This document shows, one piece after another, positions 1 through 9,388 of a stretch of DNA of 64,000 bases. Source of the stretch: Taibaiella chishuiensis (GTDB lineage Bacteria; Bacteroidota; Bacteroidia; Chitinophagales; Chitinophagaceae). The translations under genes were made by a program, and so were the position numbers. Positions within the stretch are counted from its first letter, which is position 1, and every line of letters begins with the position of its first letter. The stretch is taken from positions 118,524-182,523 of the forward strand of contig NZ_PYGD01000012.1 of the NCBI RefSeq assembly GCF_003014535.1, read 5' to 3'. Under the pieces are notes generated by a model. It worked only from the letters and a program-made list of their open reading frames with translations. It was not told the origin of the DNA and did no database searches.

Positions 1-97
1 TTATAACCTATTGGTAACCCGTAGAAGCCGGCAAAGGGGCCCGATAACCGCCGGGCCTGCAATACAAGAATACTGCCACCGTTTAAACAATTACGAC

Positions 98-105
98 TAT
101 TTTTG
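98..105 (+). promoter_or_regulatory. Bacteroidota -7 promoter element
   Basis: TATTTTTG fits the TAnnTTTG consensus. Transcription would begin near 111-113, just before the ATG at 132. No convincing -33 TTG is seen. An imperfect GC-rich hairpin (39-58) lies upstream and may end the preceding, unseen gene. Confidence 0.5.
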
Positions 106-131
106 GAGCCCAAGGGTTGCCGGTAACTGGT

Positions 132-1931
132 ATGTATCGTATTATATGTAATTTATTTATTTTTATAGGTTGTCTTACGGCCCTGGCCAGCCAGGTGCAG
201 GCGCAGGGCAGCCATCTCTACCTCTACCCGGTCGATGTGGAAGGGGGCACGGCATTTGCCTTCAACAAGAAAAATATTCCTGCCGACCAGCATTTCAACA
301 GCACGCCCGAAGCCCTGGCTTACCTCCGCAAGCTTATTCCCGATTTGCAGGAAGAAGGATTCCTGGCAGCCTCGGTAGATTCGCTGGTATTGTCGGACAC
401 GGTAGTGCAGGCCTGGTTGTTCCGGGGCGCGCATTACCGCTGGGCACGGCTTTCGTTTGCACAGTTGCCCAAAGCTTTATTGAACGACGTCGGTTTGCGG
501 GAGCGCGATTGGGAACAGAAAGTAATCAGTCCTACGCGGTTCGCCGCCCTGAGCGAAAAATTGCTTCGCTATTGCGAGGATAATGGTTACCCCTTTGCCG
601 CTACGGCGCTGGATAATATGACCGCTACCGATAAGGGGCTCGAAGCAGACCTTATCCTGGAAAGAGGCAGCCAGATCCGGATCGATACCCTCATCATAGA
701 CGGTGAAGTGGAGATATCGCGCGATTTTTTGCAAAACTACCTGGGCATACACCAGGGCGACCTCTATAACGAAAGCCAGTTGCGGCTGATCAGTAAAAAG
801 ATAAGTGAGCTGTCCTTCCTCCAGGAAGCGGCGCCCTGGAAAATGGAATTTACCATTGCGGAGAACAAACTGAAACTTTATCTCCGGGAGCGAAAGGCCA
901 ACCAGTTGAACGGCCTTATAGGCCTGCAGCCGAATACCGTGGAGACCGGCAAATTCATGCTTACTGCCGATGTACAGGTGGGCCTCAAAAATGCGCTGGG
1001 TTATGGCGAAACGATTGCACTGACCTACCTGAACATGCAATACAAATCGCCCCGCTTTCATGTAGACCTGGCGGTGCCTTACCTGTTTGGTACGCCTTTC
1101 GGCGTGGAGGGCAGTTTCGACCTGTTTAAAAAAGACACCACTTTTGTACGGGTATCTTTCGAAGGCGGTATACGGTACCAGCTGAATGCTACTGATTATG
1201 TAAAGCTATCCTACCAATCCTACAGCAACCGGATCGTGAATGCGGACCTGCGATATGTACAGCAAAACAAAAGATTGCCGGACAACCTGGATATAGCTAC
1301 CCGGGGCGCGGGCGTGGAGTTCCTGATGGACCGCACCGATTACAAGCTGAACCCGCGCAGGGGCTGGCAGGGCCGGGTAAGCGCTTCGGGGCTGTTGCGC
1401 GAGGTCAAGAAAAATGAAGCGATCATTTCGATAGACGATGGTTCGGGTTTTGATTATGGAAGCCTGTACGATACGCTGAATAACCAGAAGTACCAGTACC
1501 GGTTTGCGGCATCGGCGGCGTATTATATACCGCTGGGCAAAAGCCTGGTATTAAAGGCCGGTTACAATGGCGGCTACCTGAGCGGCAGCCGTTTGTTCCT
1601 CAATGAACTGTACCAGATCGGGGGCTTTAAATTGCTGCGGGGCTTCGACGAACAAAGCATTTATGCCAACCAGTACCATGTCGGCACGGTCGAACTCCGT
1701 ATCCTGCTCGGGGGCAATTCCTACTTCTACCTCTTCAACGATGATGCCTATGTAACGACCCGGTTTGGCGACATCAGCCGCGACGATTACCCGGTGAGCC
1801 TGGGTACCGGTATTACGCTCGAAAATAAATCGGGCATCTTCAATATCGCCATAGGCGTGGGTAAACACAGTGGCGAAACGCTGCAGTTCCGGCAAACGAA
1901 GATTCACTTTGGTTATATCGCTTATTTCTAA
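132..1931 (+). CDS. Omp85/TamA-like outer-membrane beta-barrel protein
   Basis: This is a 599-residue outer-membrane protein of the BamA/TamA superfamily, probably involved in inserting or exporting envelope proteins. A signal peptide of about 25 residues (hydrophobic core, then ASQVQAQ) is followed by POTRA-like segments up to about residue 270. A C-terminal 16-strand-type barrel then carries a GGFKLLRGF motif like the BamA L6 RGF motif, and the chain ends on an aromatic residue (GYIAYF) as a barrel-assembly signal should. A TTG at 117 in the same frame would add five residues, but it lies against the promoter and ATG 132 gives a cleaner signal peptide. Its exact substrate is unknown. It is followed directly by a hairpin terminator shared with the convergent FKBP gene. 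Confidence 0.8.
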   Translation: MYRIICNLFIFIGCLTALASQVQAQGSHLYLYPVDVEGGTAFAFNKKNIPADQHFNSTPEALAYLRKLIPDLQEEGFLAASVDSLVLSDTVVQAWLFRGAHYRWARLSFAQLPKALLNDVGLRERDWEQKVISPTRFAALSEKLLRYCEDNGYPFAATALDNMTATDKGLEADLILERGSQIRIDTLIIDGEVEISRDFLQNYLGIHQGDLYNESQLRLISKKISELSFLQEAAPWKMEFTIAENKLKLYLRERKANQLNGLIGLQPNTVETGKFMLTADVQVGLKNALGYGETIALTYLNMQYKSPRFHVDLAVPYLFGTPFGVEGSFDLFKKDTTFVRVSFEGGIRYQLNATDYVKLSYQSYSNRIVNADLRYVQQNKRLPDNLDIATRGAGVEFLMDRTDYKLNPRRGWQGRVSASGLLREVKKNEAIISIDDGSGFDYGSLYDTLNNQKYQYRFAASAAYYIPLGKSLVLKAGYNGGYLSGSRLFLNELYQIGGFKLLRGFDEQSIYANQYHVGTVELRILLGGNSYFYLFNDDAYVTTRFGDISRDDYPVSLGTGITLENKSGIFNIAIGVGKHSGETLQFRQTKIHFGYIAYF

Positions 1932-1954
1932 ATACCGGGACCGGCTAAAACGAT

Positions 1955-1979
1955 AAAGCAGCAAGTGTATTGCTGCTTT
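1955..1979. terminator. Bidirectional hairpin terminator
   Basis: A perfect 10-bp stem (AAAGCAGCAA / TTGCTGCTTT) with a 5-nt loop sits between two converging genes. Confidence 0.7.
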
Positions 1980-2010
1980 ATACGGTTACCATGTTTTTGG
2001 CGGTTTAAGA

Positions 2011-2445
2011 TCAGGCTATGCCTAACAGTTCCACGTCGAATACCAGCACGCTGTTGGGGCCGATATCGCTACCTACCTGGCGGGCGCCATAACCCAGGCC
2101 CGAAGGAATAAAGAAGCGGTACTTACTGCCCACACCCATCAGCTGCAGACCTTCGGTCCAACCGGCAATTACCTGGTTTAAGGGGAAAGTAGCGGGTTGG
2201 CCGCGCTGTACCGAACTGTCGAATATGCGACCGTCGATCAGGGTGCCATGGTAATGGCAGGTAACCCTGTGGGTAGCGGCTGGTTTGGGACCATCGCCTT
2301 CGGTAAGCACCAGATATTGCAGGCCGCTGGGCAGCGTTACCACACCTTCTTTACCTTTGTTTTGCTCCAGGAACGCTTCTCCTGCTTTCAGGTTCTGTTC
2401 CGCTTTTTCTTTGTTGCGGAGCCCTAAGATATCAGCTATGCTCAT
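2011..2445 (-). CDS. FKBP-type peptidyl-prolyl cis-trans isomerase
   Basis: This 144-residue enzyme catalyses cis-trans isomerisation of Xaa-Pro bonds during protein folding. The N-terminal 45 residues are charged and helical, resembling the dimerisation arm of FkpA/MIP proteins but shorter. The FKBP fold follows, with the family pattern YHGTLIDGRIFDSS, the VIAGWTEGLQLM active-site segment, and the FIPSGLGYGAR...IGPNSVLVFDVELL ending. No signal peptide or lipobox is visible, so a cytoplasmic location is inferred, unlike most FkpA relatives. It is transcribed alone, converging on the Omp85-like gene. The family call is secure; the substrate is unknown. Confidence 0.92.
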   Translation of the reverse strand: MSIADILGLRNKEKAEQNLKAGEAFLEQNKGKEGVVTLPSGLQYLVLTEGDGPKPAATHRVTCHYHGTLIDGRIFDSSVQRGQPATFPLNQVIAGWTEGLQLMGVGSKYRFFIPSGLGYGARQVGSDIGPNSVLVFDVELLGIA

Positions 2446-2539
2446 GTTGTTGTTGATTTGAAGGCGAAGTTAGGGAAAAGCAAATAATGTGCCGGGCCGG
2501 TTCGTCTATAAAGAAGAACCCAACCCTGTCATTTATCGT

Positions 2540-3808
2540 CTAGTCGACATACAATGGGGTAATAAATTGCTGGAACAAATGCAGCTGCACGAAGAAGTTA
2601 AAGGCGATGACGGGAAAGGCAAGCCAGCTGTATCGCTCCTGCGAGCGCCAGCAGAGAAAGGTCATGATCAGCAGGTCATTGATCAACGCTATGGTATACC
2701 ATGCACTGAAGGTATGGTAGGCGCCAAACAGGATCCAGAATGCATTCAGCAGCAGGAATACATAAAGCAATTGCCGCCGCGAACATTGCACCTGGCATAG
2801 CCGGTACAGGAATACAAAGAAAAAAGGCGTGGCCAGGCTATGCCGGTTGGCTCCCATAATATTGCTGGTCTGGTTGCCGTATTTCGGGTTCATAAAAAGC
2901 AGGTTGACCAGGAGCATGGCCAGGTAGCCGGCCGCCAGGATAAAAGTCTTATCCTCCAGGTCCCGGTTCCTGAGCCAGCGTATCAATTGCCGGATCAGTA
3001 AGGCGAGGGCCAGCAGGTCGATGAGGATGGCCAGGCTGCTGAGCCAGTGATACCGGTCGTCGCCGCCGGCAATATTGGTAAAGGGTATGCCGGGCCAGCT
3101 GAATACATGCCCCCATATGGTAGCCTGTGTTTTAAAGTAAGCGAACCAGATACCGGTTTGCCGGTATTGCCAGACCACAAACAGGGATAAGGCGGCCAGT
3201 ATGGGCGCGATATAACGGTAGCCGGTCCGGAGTATACTTTTCCACCAGTCTTTTTTCGGGTTGCTGAACAGTTCCATTGCCAGGAAGGCAGGGATAAGCA
3301 TAGAGGCCGTAGGGCGTACCAGGGAAACCAGGAACAAGGCGATCCAGCACAATACCGGGCGCTCCTGCCGGACGGCATACAGGATAATAGCGCCTAACAA
3401 GAAAAACAGGGCCTCGGTATAAGGCAGGAAGAAAAAATAACCCGAAGGCAGGCTCAGCCACAACATGTAGATGATCTTGTCGGTAACCTGCAGGGCGCGG
3501 CTCAGGAAGGCAAATCCTGTAGCAAAGCAACAGATATTGAAAGCGCAGATCCCCCAGATATTAAACCCCGATAATTTCCAGAGCAGCGGAAAGAGGATAA
3601 AGAACCCGGTATTGTGGCTCGTGCCATCGTAACCATTACGGGCAATGCTTTCGTAATACACCACATCCCAGGAGCGCAGGTTGGCCGTGCCGGGATGGAT
3701 GCCCAGCAGTGTTGTTTCTGCAAAGAAAAACTGGAGCAGGTAAAACAGGCACCCGTAACCGAGTGCAAAGACGAAGGCCCGGAAGAAGGGCGAGCCGGTA
3801 ATTTTCAT
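2540..3808 (-). CDS. PIG-V-like integral membrane glycosyltransferase
   Basis: This is a 422-residue polytopic membrane protein with about 10-12 hydrophobic segments. Near residues 46-62 the sequence RSWDVVYYESIARNGYD matches the first-loop motif of GT-C mannosyltransferases of the PIG-V type (a W-D...Y...IA..GY pattern), and the acidic residue there is the expected catalytic one. It would transfer a sugar from a polyprenyl-phosphate donor on the periplasmic side of the inner membrane. The acceptor is unknown, since bacteria lack GPI anchors. It lies downstream of a beta-barrel gene but is separated from it by a terminator. Other GT-C families are possible. Confidence 0.65.
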   Translation of the reverse strand: MKITGSPFFRAFVFALGYGCLFYLLQFFFAETTLLGIHPGTANLRSWDVVYYESIARNGYDGTSHNTGFFILFPLLWKLSGFNIWGICAFNICCFATGFAFLSRALQVTDKIIYMLWLSLPSGYFFFLPYTEALFFLLGAIILYAVRQERPVLCWIALFLVSLVRPTASMLIPAFLAMELFSNPKKDWWKSILRTGYRYIAPILAALSLFVVWQYRQTGIWFAYFKTQATIWGHVFSWPGIPFTNIAGGDDRYHWLSSLAILIDLLALALLIRQLIRWLRNRDLEDKTFILAAGYLAMLLVNLLFMNPKYGNQTSNIMGANRHSLATPFFFVFLYRLCQVQCSRRQLLYVFLLLNAFWILFGAYHTFSAWYTIALINDLLIMTFLCWRSQERYSWLAFPVIAFNFFVQLHLFQQFITPLYVD

Positions 3809-3898
3809 GAGTGCTGGGGTTTAACGATGGTTGCTTACACAATCCGCTTACAACTACACAACGAGCCGGGGCTAAAATAAGGTATACGTTTTAATTAA

Positions 3899-3927
3899 AA
3901 AAGGACGGGCAAATACCCGTCCTTTTT
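3899..3927. terminator. Hairpin terminator
   Basis: Stem AAGGACGGG / CCCGTCCTT with A-rich and T-rich flanks, so it can work on either strand. It lies just beyond the stop of the minus-strand beta-barrel gene. Confidence 0.8.
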
Positions 3928-3947
3928 ATCGATATATGGTAACGCGA

Positions 3948-4631
3948 TTAATCTTCGCTTTCTTTGCTATCTTCTTCGATTTCGTGTTTGTCCATACGGC
4001 TGCCGTGGTTGATCTGGGGACCATGACCGCGGTGGTGCTTCCTCATGTGACCACAAGAGAAGTTTTTAGATACGCCGATATTGAACTGGCTACCCCAGGT
4101 CAGGTCGAATGCTGAGCTGGCTTTAGATGCGCCGGACATTTTCATGGTGTTGTACTCGATACCGCCGAAACCGAAGTTCAGGGCAAAACCGTCGAATACA
4201 TAAACCGCAACAGCAGGTGTTAATTTAGCGTAGAAACCGTTGGCATTGGTTGTGGTGTTAACGCCGGTATTGCCGATAGACATGCCTTTATAACCTGCTT
4301 CGAGTTGGGTAAAGAAGGCGAAGATTTTACCTACGGGTAAGGTGTGACGTACAAATACGCCCGCGTTGTAGGTGTTGGTGAAATTCCACTCTTTCTGGTT
4401 TACCTGCCTGGAACGGGCAGTTCCGAAGCCACCAGCCAGACCCAGGGTCCAGTTACGGTTAAACTGGTAACCTATACCGGGGTTGATGTTGAAGCTGCGG
4501 GTTTTGTTGTCGTTAGCGTCCTTAGTGCTGTGGATACCGAGGTCGCCGAATACCAGTACGCTGTTGGGCTGGGCATGAGCTGCCATAGCTGCTCCGCCGA
4601 TCATGAGGGCAGATAAGATGAGTTTTTTCAT
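3948..4631 (-). CDS. Outer-membrane beta-barrel protein with His-rich, acidic tail
   Basis: This 227-residue exported protein has a clear signal peptide (MKKLILSALMIGGAAMAAHAQ). The body alternates polar and hydrophobic residues as in small 8-strand porin-like barrels (OmpW/outer membrane beta-barrel families), with glycine/asparagine turns and repeated GFG/GIG motifs. From about residue 193 it departs from the family. A single Cys is followed by a His-rich stretch (HMRKHHRGHGPQINHG), then a strongly acidic end (EIEEDSKESED), instead of the usual terminal aromatic strand. The tail could bind metal, but this is inference. It is a monocistronic gene with its own terminator. Confidence 0.75.
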   Translation of the reverse strand: MKKLILSALMIGGAAMAAHAQPNSVLVFGDLGIHSTKDANDNKTRSFNINPGIGYQFNRNWTLGLAGGFGTARSRQVNQKEWNFTNTYNAGVFVRHTLPVGKIFAFFTQLEAGYKGMSIGNTGVNTTTNANGFYAKLTPAVAVYVFDGFALNFGFGGIEYNTMKMSGASKASSAFDLTWGSQFNIGVSKNFSCGHMRKHHRGHGPQINHGSRMDKHEIEEDSKESED

Positions 4632-4712
4632 ACAAATGTTTAGAAATGGGTTAGTTACAAAAAAAAGTCGGGGTAAAATATCAGGTAATAGTACTACTTA
4701 GATTTGAAATAT

Positions 4713-4755
4713 AAAACTACTGCCGGTATTATTTCGGGTAACCGGCAGCAGTTTA
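4713..4755 (-). terminator. Terminator of purL
   Basis: Imperfect stem ACTGCTGCCGGT / ACCGGCAGTAGT, followed by TTTTAT on the minus strand, 11 nt after the purL stop. Confidence 0.7.
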
Positions 4756-4765
4756 TTGCATTGAT

Positions 4766-6964
4766 TTATTTCAGTTCTTTTTCGATAGCGGTATCGTACA
4801 GGTCTTTCCAGTCGTTTACTGTACCCCAGTTTTCACCGGCGATCACGATGCTGTTACCGCTTACGGTACCCAGCTTTTCGAACGGATGACTGCCCAGTGC
4901 AGCTTCGAATGCGGCAACCTGGTCCTGGCTTACGCTTACTACTACACGGCTTTGCGCTTCGCCAAAGAGGAAGGCGTCTTTACGGATGCCACTATGCAGG
5001 TCGATGCTGAAGCCCAGGCCTTGTTGCAGGCTGCTTTCCAGCAGGGTGGTAAACAGGCCGCCCTCCATTACATCGTGTGCAGATGCGACCAGTTTGGATT
5101 TGATCAGCGAGGCAACGGTCTGCTGCAGCGCTGCTTCTTCCTTAAGGTCGAAATGCGGGGCAGGACTGTGTTTTACGTCATGCAGCTTGAACAGGTATTC
5201 GGAACCGTTGATATCGTTGCGGCTCTGGCCGATCAGGTAAATGCTATCGCCTTCCTGTTTGAAGTCGAGGGTCATGGCATCGGATATGTTATCCAGCACA
5301 CCCACCATACCGATGGTAGGCGTAGGGTATACCGGGCCGTCTTCCGACTGGTTGTAGAAGCTTACATTACCGCCGGTAACCGGGGTGTCGAACTGCAGGC
5401 AGGCATCGCCCATACCCTGCAGGGCATGTACAAACTGGTAGTATACTTCCGGATTGTAAGGGTTGCCGAAGTTAAGGCAGTTGGTAATGGCTACCGGCTG
5501 ACCGCCGCTGCACACGATATTACGGGCTGCTTCGCTCACGGCGATCATACCGCCTACATAAGGGTTCAGGTATACGTAACGGCTGTTACAGTCTACCGTT
5601 ACCGCCAGTGCCTTGTCGGTGCCGTGCATGCGTACGATGGCTGCATCGGAAGGGGCATTGGTGCTGGCATTGGCCGTACCTACCATCGAATCGTATTGCT
5701 CGTATATCCAGCGCTTGGAAGCGATGTTAGGCAGTTGAATAATTTGTTGTGCTACCGCTTTAAGATCTGTTGCCTCGGCAATGCTGTTCGGGTCGAAGGC
5801 ATTTACCTGGGCGAAGTAAGCGGGTTCTTTGTATTCGCGTTCGTATACCGGGGCGCCGCCGCCCAGTACCAGGCTCTCGCCGGGCACATCGGCCTGCAGT
5901 TCGCCGTTCAGGTAGTATTTGAGCCTTGGCTCTTTGGTTACCTCGCCGATCTGTTCGCAATGGATATCCCATTTGTCGAAGATGGCCTGCATTTCGGCTT
6001 CTTTACCTTTTTGTACCACGATCAGCATACGCTCCTGGCTTTCGCTCAGCAGCATTTCCCAGGACTTCATGTTTTCCTGGCGGGTAGGTACTTTGTCGAG
6101 GTTGATGTTCATGCCATGCTCGCCTTTGGCGCTCATCTCTGAAGTGGAGCAGCTGATACCTGCAGCACCCATATCCTGCATACCGATCACCAGGTCTTTG
6201 CCTACCAGCTCCATGCAGGCTTCCAGCAGTTTTTTCTCTTCGAATGGATCGCCTACCTGTACGGCAGGTAATTGTTCAGCGCTTTCTGCGGTAATATCGG
6301 CCGAAGCGAAAGAGGCGCCGCCGATACCGTCTTTGCCGGTGGCTGCACCTACGATAAATACGGGGTTGCCCTCGCCATAGGAAGTGGCGGAGAAGGTCTG
6401 TCCTACTTTTACCACACCCACGCTCATAGCATTTACCAGGGGGTTGGTCTGGTAGCAGTTTTCAAAATATACTTCGCCGGCTACGGTTGGTACGCCAAAG
6501 CAGTTGCCATAATGGCCGATGCCTTTTACGATACCTTTAAGCAGGTGTTGTGTTTTAGCATTTTTCAGGTCGCCGAAACGCAGGGAGTTCAGCGCTGCGA
6601 TTGGACGTGCACCCATGGTGAAGATATCCCTGTGGATACCACCTACACCGGTTGCTGCGCCCTGGAAGGGTTCGATCGCAGAAGGGTGGTTATGCGATTC
6701 GATTTTAAACACTATGGCAAGACCATCGCCGATATCTACAAGACCTGCATTTTCTTCGCCGGCCTTTACCAGCAGGCGGCTACCGTCGCGGGGCAGCTTT
6801 TTCAGGTATTTAATGGAGTTCTTGTAGCTGCAATGCTCACTCCACATAACACTGTACATGGCAGTTTCATTGAAATTAGGCGTGCGGCCCAGGACTTCCT
6901 TAATGGCTTCAAATTCGGCTTCCTGTAGTCCGAGTTGCTTGGCTTGTTCGAGTGTTGCTTCCAT
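4766..6964 (-). CDS. purL: Phosphoribosylformylglycinamidine synthase subunit PurL
   Basis: This 732-residue enzyme performs the fourth step of purine synthesis, converting FGAR, ATP and ammonia to FGAM. The length is that of the small, multi-subunit PurL, which needs separate PurQ and PurS; neither is adjacent, so they should be elsewhere. The N-terminal AIRS-like half shows SEHCSYKNS, the catalytic ESHNHPS loop, GAATGVGGIHRD and GGASFASADI. The second AIRS-like repeat shows GGNVSFYNQS, and the chain ends in a C-terminal ATP-fold half. Start codon: the ATG at 6964 gives the standard MEATLEQAKQLGLQ beginning. The gene is alone, with its own promoter and terminator. Confidence 0.97.
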   Translation of the reverse strand: MEATLEQAKQLGLQEAEFEAIKEVLGRTPNFNETAMYSVMWSEHCSYKNSIKYLKKLPRDGSRLLVKAGEENAGLVDIGDGLAIVFKIESHNHPSAIEPFQGAATGVGGIHRDIFTMGARPIAALNSLRFGDLKNAKTQHLLKGIVKGIGHYGNCFGVPTVAGEVYFENCYQTNPLVNAMSVGVVKVGQTFSATSYGEGNPVFIVGAATGKDGIGGASFASADITAESAEQLPAVQVGDPFEEKKLLEACMELVGKDLVIGMQDMGAAGISCSTSEMSAKGEHGMNINLDKVPTRQENMKSWEMLLSESQERMLIVVQKGKEAEMQAIFDKWDIHCEQIGEVTKEPRLKYYLNGELQADVPGESLVLGGGAPVYEREYKEPAYFAQVNAFDPNSIAEATDLKAVAQQIIQLPNIASKRWIYEQYDSMVGTANASTNAPSDAAIVRMHGTDKALAVTVDCNSRYVYLNPYVGGMIAVSEAARNIVCSGGQPVAITNCLNFGNPYNPEVYYQFVHALQGMGDACLQFDTPVTGGNVSFYNQSEDGPVYPTPTIGMVGVLDNISDAMTLDFKQEGDSIYLIGQSRNDINGSEYLFKLHDVKHSPAPHFDLKEEAALQQTVASLIKSKLVASAHDVMEGGLFTTLLESSLQQGLGFSIDLHSGIRKDAFLFGEAQSRVVVSVSQDQVAAFEAALGSHPFEKLGTVSGNSIVIAGENWGTVNDWKDLYDTAIEKELK

Positions 6965-7024
6965 TGTGGAATATGACTGATTACAAATGATAAGTTACGA
7001 TTCCGTTATCGTTTTTAAGAAATG

Positions 7025-7032
7025 CAAAAGTA
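7025..7032 (-). promoter_or_regulatory. -7 promoter element of purL
   Basis: On the minus strand this reads TACTTTTG, matching TAnnTTTG, about 60 nt before the purL start. No clear -33 TTG is present. Confidence 0.4.
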
Positions 7033-7205
7033 GCATAGAAAAAGAAGAAAGTAAAAAAAGAAACGGCCACCGGGGCCTATTTTCCGGTAGAAAGCCGCCT
7101 TATACCGGTAAGCGCTTCGCCGTTGCGTGTACCTGTCCGCGCCTGGCCGCTTTATACAGGGCCGGTTGCCCTGCTTTTGTTATCTTTGACGCTTCCGGTC
7201 CGTTT

Positions 7206-7874
7206 ATGAAATACAGGTTATTGTTCTGCTTATTGATCGCTGTCTGCTTTGGGGCGCCCGCCGGTGCCCAGTTTAGCGCAGGCCTGGGCGGGACATTGGG
7301 TTACCCTTTTTTCCTCAACAAAGAAGGATATTATAACCGCCCCTATATCGGTGCTCATGCCTGGATCAGTTACGAACCGCCGGGCAGCAGGCTTTACCCT
7401 TCTTTATTGTTCAGTATTTTTTCCCTGCAACTGCCGGTTACCAATGCCTATATCGACAACCTGAATATTTCGGTAGGAGAGAAGGAGCTGAAACTGAATC
7501 TCAACTATAAACTTACGGAGGATGAGGAGCAGTCTTTCGTGCTCAATGGCGGTATCGGTGTGGCTTATATCAACCCGGTGGCAAGCGGCGTGGATATCGG
7601 TCCCAAAAGCAGCCCGCTGGAACTTGTCGATTCGGGCCGTAGTTTTTTCTACCCACAGATCAATTTCGGATTACAATATATAAGGCATATATCGCGGCAA
7701 TACCCGATCTACGGCGTATTACACGCCAACCTTGCCTATACCCACATTTTCGAACAGAAACAACGGTACTACCTGCGTTACGGCACGGGGGCGGCGCCGG
7801 CCAATATCAAGGGCGAACTTATTTTGCCTTCCGCTTTTATGACGATCGCCTACCGTTTTGGCGAGCGCTATTAA
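7206..7874 (+). CDS. Small outer-membrane beta-barrel protein
   Basis: This is a 222-residue exported protein. The ATG at 7206 gives a good signal peptide (MKYRLLFCLLIAVCFGAPAGAQ). The in-frame upstream extension, which begins near 6987, runs through the purL promoter and is basic and low-complexity, so it is rejected. The mature part alternates in the manner of an 8-strand barrel, with YNRPYIGAHAWISYE, INFGLQYIRHIS and a final TIAYRFGERY strand. Function is unknown. It is divergent from purL and convergent with the aminotransferase gene, sharing a strong hairpin terminator with it. Confidence 0.7.
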   Translation: MKYRLLFCLLIAVCFGAPAGAQFSAGLGGTLGYPFFLNKEGYYNRPYIGAHAWISYEPPGSRLYPSLLFSIFSLQLPVTNAYIDNLNISVGEKELKLNLNYKLTEDEEQSFVLNGGIGVAYINPVASGVDIGPKSSPLELVDSGRSFFYPQINFGLQYIRHISRQYPIYGVLHANLAYTHIFEQKQRYYLRYGTGAAPANIKGELILPSAFMTIAYRFGERY

Positions 7875-7895
7875 AGAGGCGGTATGACAGGGTAT

Positions 7896-7931
7896 AAAAA
7901 TGCCCGTCCTCATCAGGGGACGGGCATTTTT
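7896..7931. terminator. Bidirectional hairpin terminator
   Basis: Stem AAAAATGCCCGTCC / GGACGGGCATTTTT between converging genes, with A and T tracts built into the stem so that it works both ways. Confidence 0.85.
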
Positions 7932-7945
7932 ATATGCTCTATAAC

Positions 7946-9085
7946 TTAACCGGCGAGCTCGTTCACGATCTCGATCAGGCTGGTAGTAATAAAATTCAGT
8001 TCTTCATCTGTAAGTTCGGTATGGATCGGCAGGGACAGTACGCGCTGGTTCAGGTAATCTGTGATCTCCAGCACATAATCGTTGCCGCCCAGGGCTTCAA
8101 ACATTTTTTGTTTATGGCTGGGCACAGGGTAATAGATCATCGACGGAATACCTTTGTCCGCAAGGCGCTTTTGCACTTCGTTACGGTCTACCTTGTCCAG
8201 CTGCAGCGTGTATTGATGGAATACGTGGTGACTATAGGGGGCGCGGTACGGTGTCGTGATCAATGGGTGTGCGGCAAAGGCGCTGTCGTAATAGTCGGCT
8301 GCGGCCCTGCGGGCATCGCAGTACTGGTCCAGTTCGGCCAGTTTAACGCGCAGTACGGCTGCCTGTATCGAGTCCAGGCGGCTGTTACAGCCTACCAGCT
8401 CGTGGTAGTAACGCACCTTCTGACCATGGTTGGCTACCATGTATAAGCGTTCGGCCAGGGCGTCGTCGTTGGTAAACATAGCGCCGCCGTCGCCGTAGCA
8501 GCCCAGGTTTTTCGATGGGAAAAAGGAAGTGGTGCCTACGGTGCCCATAGTGCCATTGGCTTTCCGGCTGCCGTCGGGGAAGGTATAATAACCGCCTATG
8601 GCCTGGGCATTATCTTCTACCAGCGGAATGTTATGTTCATTGGCGATCTCCAGCAGTTCATGCATGGGCGCTGATTGGCCATACAGGTGTACGGGAATGA
8701 TCGCTTTCGTACGCGGTGTTATTGCCTTACGTACCGATTCGGGATCGAGGGTATAGGTACGCGGGTCCACTTCTACGAATACCGGTTTAAGCTGCAGTAA
8801 GGCCACCACCTCTACCGTAGCGATAAAGGTAAAAGAAGGTGTGATTACCTCGTCGCCGGGTTGCAGGCCCAGGGCCATTAATGCGATCTGCAGGGCATCG
8901 GTACCGTTAGCGCAGGGGATTACGTGTTTTACGTCCAGGTACTGTTCCAGTTCGCGTGCAAATGCCTTAACCGCTGGTCCGCCGATAAAGGCCGTGCTGT
9001 CGATCACTTCTGCAATTGCCGCGTCTATCTGGGGTTTTATTTTCTGGTATTGACGCTTCAGGTCAACCATTTGAATCGCTTCCAT
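7946..9085 (-). CDS. DegT/DnrJ/EryC1/StrS-family sugar aminotransferase (WbpE-like)
   Basis: This 379-residue PLP-dependent aminotransferase is of the type that aminates a nucleotide-linked keto-sugar. Visible family marks are IDSTAFIGGPAVK at the N-terminus, the GTDALQIAL cofactor loop, EDNAQAIGG with the PLP-contacting Asp near 158, and the Schiff-base lysine in FFPSKNLGCYGDGG near residue 192. It most resembles WbpE/WlbC enzymes that convert UDP-3-keto-GlcNAcA to the 2,3-diamino sugar. The likely partner, a WlbA-type dehydrogenase, lies 36 kb away at 44421-45425 rather than alongside. Substrate is inferred from family resemblance only. Confidence 0.88.
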   Translation of the reverse strand: MEAIQMVDLKRQYQKIKPQIDAAIAEVIDSTAFIGGPAVKAFARELEQYLDVKHVIPCANGTDALQIALMALGLQPGDEVITPSFTFIATVEVVALLQLKPVFVEVDPRTYTLDPESVRKAITPRTKAIIPVHLYGQSAPMHELLEIANEHNIPLVEDNAQAIGGYYTFPDGSRKANGTMGTVGTTSFFPSKNLGCYGDGGAMFTNDDALAERLYMVANHGQKVRYYHELVGCNSRLDSIQAAVLRVKLAELDQYCDARRAAADYYDSAFAAHPLITTPYRAPYSHHVFHQYTLQLDKVDRNEVQKRLADKGIPSMIYYPVPSHKQKMFEALGGNDYVLEITDYLNQRVLSLPIHTELTDEELNFITTSLIEIVNELAG

Positions 9086-9388
9086 TGATAATATTGTGTT
9101 GTGATTTTAGGTGTCAGGGGTTAGATTTTAGATAGCAGAAGACCGAGAGATTTTATAGTATGGGCAGATTTTAGATTGCCGCGGTCTTATTGTCTTCTTT
9201 CCCGGAGTTTCAAACATTTCTGATACACTAGCCTAACGCCTGATTGCTAAGTTTTAGTATTTAATGGCCTGGTTGACGGGAGTAGATTTTAAATGCTTAG
9301 CGATTAGATTGCAGGTATGCTGTGGAGCATGCCCAATATACAACATCTGATATCTAACATCTAATGTCTAACATCTCCCATCTTCCTC
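9086..9388. other. Gene-free spacer with degenerate ATCTAAAATC motifs
   Basis: About 300 bp with no plausible coding frame. It contains scattered copies of TTTTAGAT and its complement, plus a run of TCTAACATCTAA-like words at 9347-9378. The same vocabulary recurs near 30330 and 53930. A GCATGCTCCACAGCATAC-like inverted repeat lies at 9316-9332 on the complementary strand. Confidence 0.5.

Noticed and set aside
4886..6142. Long open frame (418 codons) on the plus strand inside purL
   Set aside because: It is antisense to an unmistakable purL, has no promoter and its translation has no domain. Long antisense frames are common in GC-biased codon use.
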